Shown: piece by piece, positions 28,659-38,771 of the stretch
Layout of the letters: every line of letters begins with the position of its first letter
Position numbering within the stretch: the first letter of the stretch is position 1
Source of the DNA: Tautonia marina
GTDB lineage: Bacteria; Planctomycetota; Planctomycetia; Isosphaerales; Isosphaeraceae
DNA length: 64,000 nucleotides
Direction: 5' to 3'
NCBI RefSeq assembly: GCF_009177065.1
Contig: NZ_WEZF01000003.1
Coordinates: 310,001-374,000 of the forward strand
The notes under the pieces: generated by a model
Seen by the model: only the letters and a program-made list of their open reading frames with translations
Told to the model about the DNA's origin: nothing
The model's database searches: none
Made by a program: the position numbers and the translations under genes

Positions 28659-30014
28659 ATGGATCATGATCAACAGTACGTTCTCGGTACGGCCTCGGTC
28701 ATCATCGGAATGGTGCTTGCGCGGGTTTTTCGACGGGATTTTGACCCGTTTGCGCCAATCTGGTTGTTTTTAACAGGCTATTTTCACGTCTACGTCATTC
28801 AGGCCACGATGCATCGTGACTGGGCGCTGAATGTTCGGGGAGTGGACGTGACGACGGCGGCCAATGCTCGGGCGTTCTGGGCCTTGCTCTGGTTCCTGGC
28901 GATCTATTACAGCGGAATCGGGAAGGCGATTGCGAAGCGGGTGCCGAGAGCGCCGCGGTCGTGGTCGCCGGGAATCGTGATGACGCTGGTCCCCTTGCTC
29001 GTCGGCTGGGGCCTGGCCAGTGCCTGGCTCGTCTTGAGACGCTGGAGCGGCGACGACCCGAACCTGATGAGCAGCGAGCAACGCTTGATGTTGCAGTTCC
29101 CGACCATGCAACTGGTGGCGGGAATCTTGCTGATCGTCACGGGACGGCAACCGAACCGGCCCCGGCCGGCCCTGACAATCGCAGGGCTGGCAATCACGTT
29201 ATCGTACACCTTGATCTGGATGTACTTCGGGAAGCGGTCGCACTCATTGTTCGGCATTCTAACAGCCTTTGCGGCGTGGTACGTGCCGAGGTACAGGAGG
29301 CCGTCGATCGGAACGATCGCCACGGCGGCAGCCATTGGTTGCCTGGTGGTGGCGGTGGCAATCGGCTGGCGTATTCAGCACAACAGGAGCAAGGAAGGGG
29401 GGATCGACTCCTTCATGGAGTTCGTGACGACGTTTGATCCGTCGGAGATCCTCGTCAGCCTGAACCTCAAGGAGTCGACCAATACGCAAGGGATGCCACT
29501 TCGTTATGCGATGAGCCACGAGACGAAGGAGTACGGCGGTTTCCTGCTCATGATGGACACCGTGCCGCACAAGTCAGGTTACGACTATGGGGCGAATTAT
29601 CTTCGCCTGTTCTCAACCTGGATTCCCCGCCCCCTCTGGCCCGAGAAACCCCTATTCGGACGCGATCAGTGGAAGGCGGCCTGGATGGCGGGCTCGGAAT
29701 TCAAACGTGATGAAAAATTTACGGGTCCAGCCATTGGGATCCTTGGGGCCACGCAACTCAACGGTGGAGCCATCGGCACGGTGATCGTGCTGGCGGTGGT
29801 GGCCCTGGTGATCCGGAGCGGGTACGACTATTTCCGATACCACGCCGATACGCCGTGGGCTCAGGCGTGGTGGTCGTTAACGTATTTCAACGCCTGGCTG
29901 ATGACGGTGAACGATGATCCGGCGATCTGGTTCTATTACCTGTACGGTCACACCATCTTCGCGCCGATGGTGATGCTCTGGGTGGTTCACCGCCTGACGG
30001 AATCAACCCGGTAA
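28659..30014 (+). CDS. Wzy-like polysaccharide polymerase, polytopic membrane protein
   Basis: A 451-residue membrane protein with about ten hydrophobic helices and one large extracytoplasmic loop (about 255-360). The loop ends with FSTWIPRPLWPEKP near 314-327, a segment recurring in O-antigen polymerases of the Wzy/EpsG type that I recognise from other bacteria. It is not similar to the O-antigen ligase-like protein of the first glycan locus, so the window holds two different polymerase-type proteins. Position among glycosyltransferases supports a polymerase role for the repeat unit. Confidence 0.75.
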   Translation: MDHDQQYVLGTASVIIGMVLARVFRRDFDPFAPIWLFLTGYFHVYVIQATMHRDWALNVRGVDVTTAANARAFWALLWFLAIYYSGIGKAIAKRVPRAPRSWSPGIVMTLVPLLVGWGLASAWLVLRRWSGDDPNLMSSEQRLMLQFPTMQLVAGILLIVTGRQPNRPRPALTIAGLAITLSYTLIWMYFGKRSHSLFGILTAFAAWYVPRYRRPSIGTIATAAAIGCLVVAVAIGWRIQHNRSKEGGIDSFMEFVTTFDPSEILVSLNLKESTNTQGMPLRYAMSHETKEYGGFLLMMDTVPHKSGYDYGANYLRLFSTWIPRPLWPEKPLFGRDQWKAAWMAGSEFKRDEKFTGPAIGILGATQLNGGAIGTVIVLAVVALVIRSGYDYFRYHADTPWAQAWWSLTYFNAWLMTVNDDPAIWFYYLYGHTIFAPMVMLWVVHRLTESTR

Positions 30015-30102
30015 GGCCCTCGGATTCGACCCCCAGCGGACTCGTCGGACGCACCCCCTCTCTCAGGACGGGATCAAGGATTCACAACGGAGTGTCTTCG
30101 CC

Positions 30103-31287
30103 ATGAAACTTGCGATCAGCTTCACCAACCTTGGCCCGTACCACCTGGCTCGGTTGCGGGCCGCGGCGATGCAGTTGGCAACGCAAGGAGGGCGGGTCGT
30201 CGCCATCGAAACGGCAGGGACCGAACGTCGCTATCCGTGGCAAGCGGACCAGCGGGCGGAGCCGTTTGATCGGATCGTCCTGTTCCCCGGGAAAGTGCTG
30301 GAAGACCTGACCGACCAGGATTGTGCGCTGGCGATGGAGGAAGTGCTCGATGCTCAGCACCCCGACGCGGTCGCCGTCAGCGGCTATGTTCGGCCCGAGG
30401 TGATGGCCGCGGCCCGGTGGGCGCGACGGATGGGAAGGCCGTCGGTGCTGATGTCAGAAAGTCAGGAGATCGACCGCCCGCGCCAGTGGTGGAAGGAGGC
30501 CATCAAGCGGCATCGGCTGCGGGTCTTCGATGCCGCCCTGGTGGGAGGGGCAAGTCACCAGGCTTACCTGGAAGTGCTGGGGATGCCGAGCGATCGGATC
30601 ACGATGGGATATAACGCGGTCGATAACGCCGCCTTCGCCAACCGAACCGACGCGGCGCGACGGTCGCCCGAGGGACGGAACGGCATTCCGGATCGGCCGT
30701 ACTTCCTGAGTGTTTGCCGGTTTGCCGAGGAAAAGAATCTGCCGATGCTGATCGATGCTTACGGAGAATACTGCCAGCGAGTGGGTCGAGCAAATGCCTG
30801 GGATCTGATCCTGTGTGGTGGGGGACCGGAAGAACTGGCGGTTCAGCGGGCCGTGACTCGGTGTGGGGCAGGGCAGGGGATTCATCGGCCGGGCTTCCTG
30901 CAAGAGGAGGAGCTGGCGCCCTGGTATGCGTTCGCATCGGCGTTTGTGCTGGCGAGCGTTTCGGAACCGTGGGGCCTGGTGGTCAACGAGGCCGCGGCGA
31001 GCGGGTTGCCCCTGCTGGTCAGTGATCGGGTCGGGGCGGCGGGCACGCTGGTTCCGGAACCGACGGGCACGACGGGGATGCAGTTTGATCCGACTCGGGT
31101 CGAGGCGATTGCCGAGGCCCTGACCTGGATGGCGACCCGGTCGGACTCGGAACGCGAGAGCATGGGAGAACGAGCCGCCGAGTGTGTGGCCGATTGGGGG
31201 CCCGAACGATTCGGGAAGGGATTGCTGGACGCAGTCGATCGCGCGGTCGCGGCGCGGACCCGACCGAAGTTGCGGCGGGCCTCGTAA
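30103..31287 (+). CDS. GT4-family glycosyltransferase
   Basis: A 394-residue GT-B glycosyltransferase. The C-terminal donor domain begins near YFLSVCRFAEEKNLPMLIDAY (205-225), and the EX7E motif appears as VSEPWGLVVNEAAASGLPLLVS near 288-309. The N-terminal half starts with KLAISFTNLGPYHLARLRAA, a common GT4 opening in which the glycine and histidine contact the acceptor. It lies 89 bp after the Wzy-like gene and 55 bp before the next GT4 gene. Sugar specificity is not readable. GGAG lies about 12 bases before the start. Confidence 0.88.
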   Translation: MKLAISFTNLGPYHLARLRAAAMQLATQGGRVVAIETAGTERRYPWQADQRAEPFDRIVLFPGKVLEDLTDQDCALAMEEVLDAQHPDAVAVSGYVRPEVMAAARWARRMGRPSVLMSESQEIDRPRQWWKEAIKRHRLRVFDAALVGGASHQAYLEVLGMPSDRITMGYNAVDNAAFANRTDAARRSPEGRNGIPDRPYFLSVCRFAEEKNLPMLIDAYGEYCQRVGRANAWDLILCGGGPEELAVQRAVTRCGAGQGIHRPGFLQEEELAPWYAFASAFVLASVSEPWGLVVNEAAASGLPLLVSDRVGAAGTLVPEPTGTTGMQFDPTRVEAIAEALTWMATRSDSERESMGERAAECVADWGPERFGKGLLDAVDRAVAARTRPKLRRAS

Positions 31288-31341
31288 CTCAAATCATTTG
31301 CGCATTCGCTTGAATTCCAGGGATCACATCGAGGGATCGCC

Positions 31342-32547
31342 ATGTCGGCACGGACCATCACCGCAACCGCCTCCCAGCAAACGGCGGACACGTCACGCCC
31401 AACCCGGACAGGCTGGCTGCACCTGTGCAACGGACTCGATCCGAGACGAGACGGGGGCATGGTGCCGAGCATTCTGGGCATGACCGGTGCGCTGGCCGGT
31501 CGAGGTGAGGAACGGGTCGAGATCGTGACGCCGACCCCATCACGGCGTGAGGCACTGGAGTTGCCGGTGGGCCTGACCCTGCATGGCCCGGAAACGGATC
31601 TTGATGCGAGTGTGCGACAAGCGGAGGTGGTTCACATCCACGGCCTCTGGCAATACCAGACCCGGCGAGGGGCGGCGGTGGCCCGACAGTCGGGAGTGCC
31701 CTACTTGATCGCGGCGCACGGGATGGCCGAGCCGTGGGCCATGAAGCACAAGGCGCTCAAGAAGCGGGTGTATACGGCCCTGATCGAAGGGAAGAATCTG
31801 AAGCAGGCGTCGTCCTTGCACGCGCTCTCACGTCCTGAAATTGGACACCTGCGTGCCCTGGCGCCCAACGCAACGGTCTGCTTCGTGCCGAACGGGGTGG
31901 ACCTGGGGCCGTTCGACGACTTGCCGGATCGGTCGGAGCTGGAAGCGGAGCATCCGGAGCTGGTTGGGAAGTTCTGTCTCCTGTTCTTCGGCCGACTGCA
32001 CGTAAAAAAGGGGCTCGACCTGCTGGCCGAGGCGATGGGGAGGCTGGCGAGGGCACATCCGGAGGTTCATATCCTGCTTGCCGGGCACGACGACGGAGCG
32101 TTGTCGCCATTCTTGACGCAGATGGAGGGGAAGGGCCTGGAGGATCGGGTGACGCAGCTTGGTCACGTTTCCGGGAGCGCCGCCAGGCGGGTCTGGGGGG
32201 CAGCGGATGCGTTTGTACTGCCCAGTTACAGCGAAGGGTTCAGCATGGCGATTCTGGAGGCGCTGGCGGCTCGCTTGCCGGTGGTGGTGACAACCGCCTG
32301 TCACTTCGCGGAACTGGACCGGTCCGGGGGCGGGATCGTGATCGAGCCGACCCAGGACGGGGTGACGGAGGGGCTTCGGTCGCTGCTGGAACGATCACAC
32401 GAGGAACGGGCCACGCTCGGGAATCGAGGACGGGAACTGGTTGAGTCGCAGTACACCTGGGATCGTCAGGCGGAACGATTGGCCGAGGTCTACCGATGGC
32501 TCGCCGGGGGCGGCCCGAGGCCCGAAGCGGTCGAGGCGGCCGACTGA
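31342..32547 (+). CDS. GT4-family glycosyltransferase
   Basis: A 401-residue GT-B glycosyltransferase. After a polar N-terminal segment of about 30 residues the opening HLCNGLDPRRDGGMVPSI is followed by VVHIHGLWQYQ near 95-105 (HxHGLW is typical of this GT4 subgroup). The donor domain has LLFFGRLHVKKGLDLLAEAM near 213-232 and PSYSEGFSMAILEALAARLP near 294-313 with the EX7E glutamates. GAGGGA lies seven bases before the ATG. It is part of the same transcription unit as its neighbours. Confidence 0.9.
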   Translation: MSARTITATASQQTADTSRPTRTGWLHLCNGLDPRRDGGMVPSILGMTGALAGRGEERVEIVTPTPSRREALELPVGLTLHGPETDLDASVRQAEVVHIHGLWQYQTRRGAAVARQSGVPYLIAAHGMAEPWAMKHKALKKRVYTALIEGKNLKQASSLHALSRPEIGHLRALAPNATVCFVPNGVDLGPFDDLPDRSELEAEHPELVGKFCLLFFGRLHVKKGLDLLAEAMGRLARAHPEVHILLAGHDDGALSPFLTQMEGKGLEDRVTQLGHVSGSAARRVWGAADAFVLPSYSEGFSMAILEALAARLPVVVTTACHFAELDRSGGGIVIEPTQDGVTEGLRSLLERSHEERATLGNRGRELVESQYTWDRQAERLAEVYRWLAGGGPRPEAVEAAD

Positions 32548-32590
32548 ATTCCGATCGAACGCCGAAGAACCCACAAGGAGAATCGCACCG

Positions 32591-33517
32591 ATGGCGAGCA
32601 TCGTCGAAACCGAATCCGAACCTCGGGACGCAACGCAGACGGCTCGGGTGCCGGTGAGCGTGATCGTGCCGGTGAAGAACGAGGCCGAGAACCTCAGGCG
32701 ATGCCTGCCGGCCCTGGCCTGGGCGGACGAGGTGTTCGTGGTCGATAGTCAGAGTGACGACGCCACCGCGTTTGTGGCCGAGGAGCATGGCGCAACGGTC
32801 GTGCAATTCCAGTTCAACGGGGTGTATCCGAAGAAAAAGAACTGGTCGCTCGACACCTTGCCTTTTCGTAACGATTGGGTGTTGATCGTCGATGCCGACG
32901 AGGTCGTTCCCCCCGAACTTGCCGAGGAGATCGAGCGTCGGATCGCCGCCGACGAGGCGGACGGCTATGAATTGAACATGAAGTACTACTTTCTCGGCCG
33001 TCGCATTCGCCATTGCGGCTACGCCGAGTGCTGGAACCTGCGCTTTTTCAAGCATCGCCTGGGGCGTTACGAGCGGATGCCCGTCACACCAGGGGCCCGA
33101 ACCGGCGATAACGAGGCGCATGAGCATGTTGAGCTGCACGGGCGTGTCGGCCGCTTGACGCATGAACTGGACCACTACGCCTATCCGACGATCGACGCCT
33201 GGGTCGAAAAACACAACCGCTACGCCTCGTGGGAAGCGGAGCAATACGAGCGGTTTTTGAACGAGCCGATCCCGAGCGGCATCGGCCGGGGGAAACGGTT
33301 CAAACGCTTCTTGAAGAAGGTTTATCTGCGGCTGCCGATGCGGCCCGTGATTCGCTTCGTGTATGCCTATATCTTCCGGCTCGGTTTTCTCGACGGGAAG
33401 CCGGGGCTGGTGTTCTGCGGGTTGTTGTCGGTGTACGACTTTCTTTGCTGGGCCAAGGTGTATGAGCGGAAGGTGTTGGAATCGAGTGGGACTGAGGGCT
33501 TTGGTCAGGATTGCTGA
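32591..33517 (+). CDS. GT2-family glycosyltransferase (WaaE/KdtX-like)
   Basis: A 308-residue GT-A inverting glycosyltransferase. The opening VSVIVPVKNEAENLRRCL (about 22-39), the D in FVVDSQSDDA (about 51-60) and the DxD-type metal site VLIVDADEVV (about 97-106) define the GT2 fold. The pattern PKKKNWSLDTLPFRNDW resembles the WaaE/KdtX branch that acts on lipopolysaccharide core. The C-terminal part is basic and amphipathic (about 230-260) and may touch the membrane. AAGGAG supports the start; the frame is open upstream inside the preceding gene. It is the last gene of the second glycan block. Confidence 0.9.
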   Translation: MASIVETESEPRDATQTARVPVSVIVPVKNEAENLRRCLPALAWADEVFVVDSQSDDATAFVAEEHGATVVQFQFNGVYPKKKNWSLDTLPFRNDWVLIVDADEVVPPELAEEIERRIAADEADGYELNMKYYFLGRRIRHCGYAECWNLRFFKHRLGRYERMPVTPGARTGDNEAHEHVELHGRVGRLTHELDHYAYPTIDAWVEKHNRYASWEAEQYERFLNEPIPSGIGRGKRFKRFLKKVYLRLPMRPVIRFVYAYIFRLGFLDGKPGLVFCGLLSVYDFLCWAKVYERKVLESSGTEGFGQDC

Positions 33518-33522
33518 CACCA

Positions 33523-33550
33523 CCGCGCCCGGAATCGATTCCAGGCGCGG
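33523..33550. terminator. Strong bidirectional hairpin between convergent genes
   Basis: CCGCGCC pairs with GGCGCGG, and after a single mismatch GGAATC pairs with GATTCC inside. It lies a few bases beyond the GT2 stop and in front of the convergent collagen-like gene's stop. No U-run is present. Confidence 0.5.
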
Positions 33551-33609
33551 CGGGTAGGTCGTGGGAGCCCCCCTTTCCTGGTCGGTCCGGAGGATCTTCG
33601 ACCTCAAGC

Positions 33610-34881
<1,272 letters not shown>

Positions 34882-34917
34882 TCAAAATGGCGAATTTGGG
34901 GGTTCTGAGTAGAATTT

Positions 34918-34948
34918 AACACAAAACGTCGAACACGACGATTTTTTT
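34918..34948 (-). terminator. Intrinsic terminator after the minus-strand GT4 gene
   Basis: On the minus strand CGTCG-TGTT-CGACG is followed by TTTTGTGTT, 36 bp after the stop of the upstream glycosyltransferase gene. On the plus strand the same stem is followed by ATTTTTTT, so it can work in both directions. It is one of the few sites here with a real U-run. Confidence 0.65.
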
Positions 34949-34983
34949 CGAATCGGAAGGAGATGGACGGATCCTGGAACGGG

Positions 34984-36069
34984 TCATCGGGGGCGTCGAT
35001 CAGCAGGGACGGAGTGGTAGAGGGAGGCGAGGGCGTCGGCCTCGTGGTCGGGGTTGAAGCGAGGGATGGCCCAGGATTGGGCGTGATCAGCGAGGGATCG
35101 GGCGAGGAGGGGTTGATCGAGGAGTTCGAGGATGGCGGCGGCCATGCGGGAGGGGTCGGCCGGGGGGACGAGCAGGCCGCGGTTATCGGCCAGGAGCGCC
35201 CGGGGGCCGGGAACGTCGGTGGCGATGCAGGGGATCCCGGCGACGAGGGCGGATCGCAGGGCCGGTGCGCTGGTGGAGGAGGTTGCCGGGTGGACGTAGA
35301 GGGTCATGACCCGCCAGAAGGCGGATTCGAGCGCGGCGGGGGGGGCGAAGGTGAGACGATCGGTCAGTTCGAGCCGATGGGCTCGGCGGCGGAGGCGGGG
35401 CTCTCCGGGACCGAGGCCACCGATGAGGAACTCGATGTCGCGGCCGGCTTCGACGATGCGGAAGATGGCGTCAAGAAAGGTCTCGAACCCCGAGGACGGG
35501 CCGAAGCGACCGATCGCGCCGATGACCGGTAGCCGGCTGGAGGCCAGCGGGTCGTTCTCGGTCCTTGCACCGATCGCGGGGTCGATTCCGGGAGGAATGA
35601 CCTGGAAAAACGATTCGGAAAGGAAGGAACGATCGACCAGCCGCTGACGCAAGCCGTCGTCGGGAACGACCACGGTGGTCAGTTGAGGAACGTGGAGCCG
35701 AAGGGAAGTGTCGGCTGGCGGGTCATCCTCGATCGTCCGGATGAGGGGGACGGCGCGAGCGGCCGAGAGCCGGGCGGCGGCCTCGGCGACCTCATCGTGG
35801 AGGGCGTGGACGAGGGAGATCCGGGTTTCGGATTCGTCGACCAGGAGGCGTCGGACAGCGATGCGGGAAAGCCAGGGGCGATTGAGCCACGGATCTTCGA
35901 GAACCGGGACGTTGAGCTCTCGAAGATCGGCCGCGCCGCCGGCACAGATCACCAGCGCAGCAACGCTTCGGTGAGCCAGGCGATCGACGAGCTGAGCCAG
36001 CCGGCGAACCTCTCCGCGCTGGGAGATGTGGCCGGCCAGAAGGGCGACCGTCGGCGGTGCCTCGGCCAT
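34984..36069 (-). CDS. GT4-like glycosyltransferase with degenerate EX7E motif
   Basis: A 361-residue GT-B-like protein. The C-terminal donor half is recognisable: VIGAIGRFGPSSGFETFLDAI near 177-197, FLIGGLGPGEPRLRR near 205-220 and the final LLVPPADPSRMAAAI near 312-326. In the place of the EX7E motif it reads HPATSSTSAPALRSALVAGIP, so both usual glutamates are missing. It may be inactive, or use a different donor geometry. The ATG at MAEAPPTVALL was chosen with GGAAGAG upstream; a longer open frame exists. It is transcribed opposite to the main glycan block and toward the collagen-like gene. Confidence 0.78.
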   Translation of the reverse strand: MAEAPPTVALLAGHISQRGEVRRLAQLVDRLAHRSVAALVICAGGAADLRELNVPVLEDPWLNRPWLSRIAVRRLLVDESETRISLVHALHDEVAEAAARLSAARAVPLIRTIEDDPPADTSLRLHVPQLTTVVVPDDGLRQRLVDRSFLSESFFQVIPPGIDPAIGARTENDPLASSRLPVIGAIGRFGPSSGFETFLDAIFRIVEAGRDIEFLIGGLGPGEPRLRRRAHRLELTDRLTFAPPAALESAFWRVMTLYVHPATSSTSAPALRSALVAGIPCIATDVPGPRALLADNRGLLVPPADPSRMAAAILELLDQPLLARSLADHAQSWAIPRFNPDHEADALASLYHSVPADRRPR

Positions 36070-36197
36070 CGGCCCGATACTCTTCCGAACTAGATCGGGG
36101 CGATCGACCGTCGAGCCGCCCACTTCTTCCGGGGCGCACCATACCATACGCGGAGCGTTGCGTCACGGGGCGGACGCGAGTGGCAAGTTCCGGGGCG

Positions 36198-36226
36198 TAG
36201 CAACCGAAGATCACCGTTTGTATAAT
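36198..36226 (+). promoter_or_regulatory. Candidate sigma-70-type promoter for the MoxR operon
   Basis: A perfect TATAAT lies at 36221-36226, 57 bp before the MoxR ATG. Seventeen bases further upstream TAGCAA is a weak match to TTGACA (three of six). It sits in the short divergent gap between the GT4-like gene and moxR. Confidence 0.5.
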
Positions 36227-36283
36227 CGGCCGATTGTGAATCGCCGGCCCCGTCCGATCGAGCGACCTTCGCGGAAGACGTTT

Positions 36284-37261
36284 ATGAGTGCTCCGACCAC
36301 CGACGAGTTGTCCGCGCCGGAACTGGAATCGCTGCTCGCGTTGCTCGATCGCCTGATCGAGAACGTCGGCTCGGTTGTGCTGGGCAAGCCGGAGGTGATC
36401 CGGCTGGTGGCCGTGGCACTGCTGGCCGAAGGGCACGTTTTGATTGAGGATGTGCCGGGTGTGGGCAAGACGCTGCTGGCCCGAGCCCTGGCGGCCAGTA
36501 TTGATTGCAGTTTCCGACGGGTTCAGTTCACGCCCGACCTGCTGCCGTCGGACATCCTGGGATCGAGCGTGTACAACTCGGGGACGGGGGAATTCGTCTT
36601 CAAGCCGGGCCCGTTGTTCGCCAACGTGATTCTGGCCGACGAGATCAACCGGACGACTCCGCGAACGCAAAGCGCCCTGCTCGAAGCGATGGGGGACCGC
36701 CAGGTTTCGGTCGAGGGGAACTCGTATCCGCTGGAACCGCCGTTTCTGGTGCTGGCCACGCAAAACCCGTTCGAGTTCGAAGGGACCTACGTGTTACCCG
36801 AGAGCCAGCTCGACCGCTTCATGATGCGGGTCCGCATGGGCTATCCGTTGCCGAGCGAGGAGCGGAATATCCTGACGACCCACCGCATGGGAGAGCCGGT
36901 CGAATCGCTGCAGCCGGTGCTGTCTCGGGATGAGGTCCTGAAGCTGCAACAGGCGACGAGGTCGGTCAAGGTGGACGACTCCATCGCCGACTACCTGCTG
37001 GAGATCGTCCACGCAACCCGAGACAGCGAAGACCTGAACGTGGGGGTCAGCACCCGAGGGGCGTTGACGCTCTACCGGGCGGCGCAGGGGTTTGCCCTGG
37101 TTTCCGGCCGATCGTACGTGGTGCCCGACGATATCAAGACCATGAGCTTGCCGGTGCTCGCGCACCGGGTCGTTGGCAAATCGTTCTTGCAGGCCGGTGA
37201 GTTCAATGCCTCGGAAGCGATCATCCGCGATCTGGTGGATCGGATCCGGGTTCCGTCCTGA
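36284..37261 (+). CDS. MoxR-family AAA+ ATPase
   Basis: A 325-residue AAA+ ATPase of the MoxR class, which acts as a chaperone in folding or activating partner proteins, often VWA or DUF58 proteins. Walker A is EDVPGVGKTLLA near 55-66, Walker B LADEINRTTPRTQSALLEAM near 117-137, sensor 1 is ATQNPFE near 158-164 and the C-terminal lid follows with STRGALTLYRAAQ. GGAAG lies nine bases before the ATG. The order MoxR, DUF58, transglutaminase is a widely conserved operon. Confidence 0.94.
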   Translation: MSAPTTDELSAPELESLLALLDRLIENVGSVVLGKPEVIRLVAVALLAEGHVLIEDVPGVGKTLLARALAASIDCSFRRVQFTPDLLPSDILGSSVYNSGTGEFVFKPGPLFANVILADEINRTTPRTQSALLEAMGDRQVSVEGNSYPLEPPFLVLATQNPFEFEGTYVLPESQLDRFMMRVRMGYPLPSEERNILTTHRMGEPVESLQPVLSRDEVLKLQQATRSVKVDDSIADYLLEIVHATRDSEDLNVGVSTRGALTLYRAAQGFALVSGRSYVVPDDIKTMSLPVLAHRVVGKSFLQAGEFNASEAIIRDLVDRIRVPS

Positions 37262-37355
37262 GGCTCGGCCCGCGTCCGAGCCATTGTTGCTCCACTTCAC
37301 CCGTTCGTCTCCACGCCCAACCGGACGGACCTGAACCCGTCGGGGACACCATCGC

Positions 37356-38771
37356 ATGGCCCGAAGCCCGATCGGTAAGATCGCTCGCGCTGCGACCGCC
37401 GCGCTGCGGCCGAGTCAGACATTGCGCTGGACGATCGAGGGGGTGGGATACATCGCGGTCTGGCTGATCTTGCTCGGCACGGGGCTGTATCAGCAGATCA
37501 ACCTGGTGCTGTTGATCGCCGGGCTGGCGGCCGGTCCGATCGTGGGATCGATCTTCGTGAGCGCCTCGGTGCTTCGAGGGCTGCTGGTGATCCGGCGAGG
37601 GCCGCCGTACGTCTTCGCCGACGATCCGCTGGTGATCGACTACACACTCGAAAATCCGCACCGATGGCGGGAAGCGCTGGCGATGTCGGCGGTTGATCTG
37701 TTGACTCCCGACGAGCCGGGGACCCCTTCGGCCCGAGAGCTTTACCCGAAGGTCTTCTTTTCGAGGGTGCCGGGGAAAGATCGGCTGCGGGTCTCCTGGA
37801 GAGGACAGGCCCCGGCGAGGGGTCGGTATCGGTTCGGGACGATCGAGCTGGTGACGCGATTGCCGTTCGGCCTGCTGGAGCGTCGGGTGACGATCGAACA
37901 ACCGGGCTCGTTGATCGTCTATCCGACCGTGGGGACGTTGACGCGACGCTGGCGGCGGATATTCCGAGAGGCGACCGAGACAAGACGGGGACGCCGACAC
38001 GATCGGTCGTCGCAGCAGCAGGAATATCACGGCCTGCGCGACTATCGGCCGGGAGATAGCCCGAGGTGGATCCACTGGCGGACCAGCGCCCGGCTTGGCC
38101 AGCCGATGGTCAAGGAGTTTGAACAGCAGAGCGATCAGGATCTCGCCGTTCTGCTCGATCCGTGGCTTCCCCGGACCAAGGCGACGGCCGAGCAGCGCGA
38201 GGCGGTCGAGCGGGCGATTCGCTTCTGCGCGACGGTCTGCCTGGAGACGTGCCGATCGCAAGGCAGACGGCTCTTGCTCGGCTGGACCGGGCCGACCCCA
38301 GCGATCCGGCACGGCCCGGCGTCGATCCGATTGTTGCACGAACTGCTCGAAGCCCTGGCCCTGCTGCGGCCCACCCCGGAAGGGCACGTGGGAGGCTTGC
38401 TCGACGTGATGCCGCCGGCCATGCTGCGCGACGCGATGATTTTGATCGTCTCGACCCGGGCCACCAACCTCGCCGAGGAATACGAACGATCGACCCGTCT
38501 GAACGAATCGACCGGCCTGAGGCTGACAGGGCGGACGTTGGTGCTGGATGCCTCTCGGGGCGATCTGGACCACTACATCCGATTCGACGGCGGTCGCGGG
38601 GTTGGCCTCGACGTCGGCCCGTTGAGCGATCGCGCCAGTGAGCGGGAGGAGGAGGCCGAGGTCGAAGCCGAACCACTCGCCGAGTCGAGATTCGCAGGCA
38701 ATGGAGACGTGCCCGCCGATCGTGATGGGACCATTTCCGAACCGTCGCACGACGGGGGAGGGCGCTCGTGA
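37356..38771 (+). CDS. DUF58-domain membrane protein
   Basis: A 471-residue protein with two membrane helices near 36-80, then a beta-rich region and the DUF58 core (about 218-300) with the signature GLRDYRPGDSPRWIHWRTSA. The rest has a VWA-like Rossmann character (DLAVLLDPWLP). Such proteins are encoded with MoxR ATPases and are thought to be their substrates or partners in envelope processes. The stop overlaps the GTG of the transglutaminase gene (GTGA), indicating translational coupling. The last 60 residues are acidic and low-complexity. Confidence 0.9.
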   Translation: MARSPIGKIARAATAALRPSQTLRWTIEGVGYIAVWLILLGTGLYQQINLVLLIAGLAAGPIVGSIFVSASVLRGLLVIRRGPPYVFADDPLVIDYTLENPHRWREALAMSAVDLLTPDEPGTPSARELYPKVFFSRVPGKDRLRVSWRGQAPARGRYRFGTIELVTRLPFGLLERRVTIEQPGSLIVYPTVGTLTRRWRRIFREATETRRGRRHDRSSQQQEYHGLRDYRPGDSPRWIHWRTSARLGQPMVKEFEQQSDQDLAVLLDPWLPRTKATAEQREAVERAIRFCATVCLETCRSQGRRLLLGWTGPTPAIRHGPASIRLLHELLEALALLRPTPEGHVGGLLDVMPPAMLRDAMILIVSTRATNLAEEYERSTRLNESTGLRLTGRTLVLDASRGDLDHYIRFDGGRGVGLDVGPLSDRASEREEEAEVEAEPLAESRFAGNGDVPADRDGTISEPSHDGGGRS

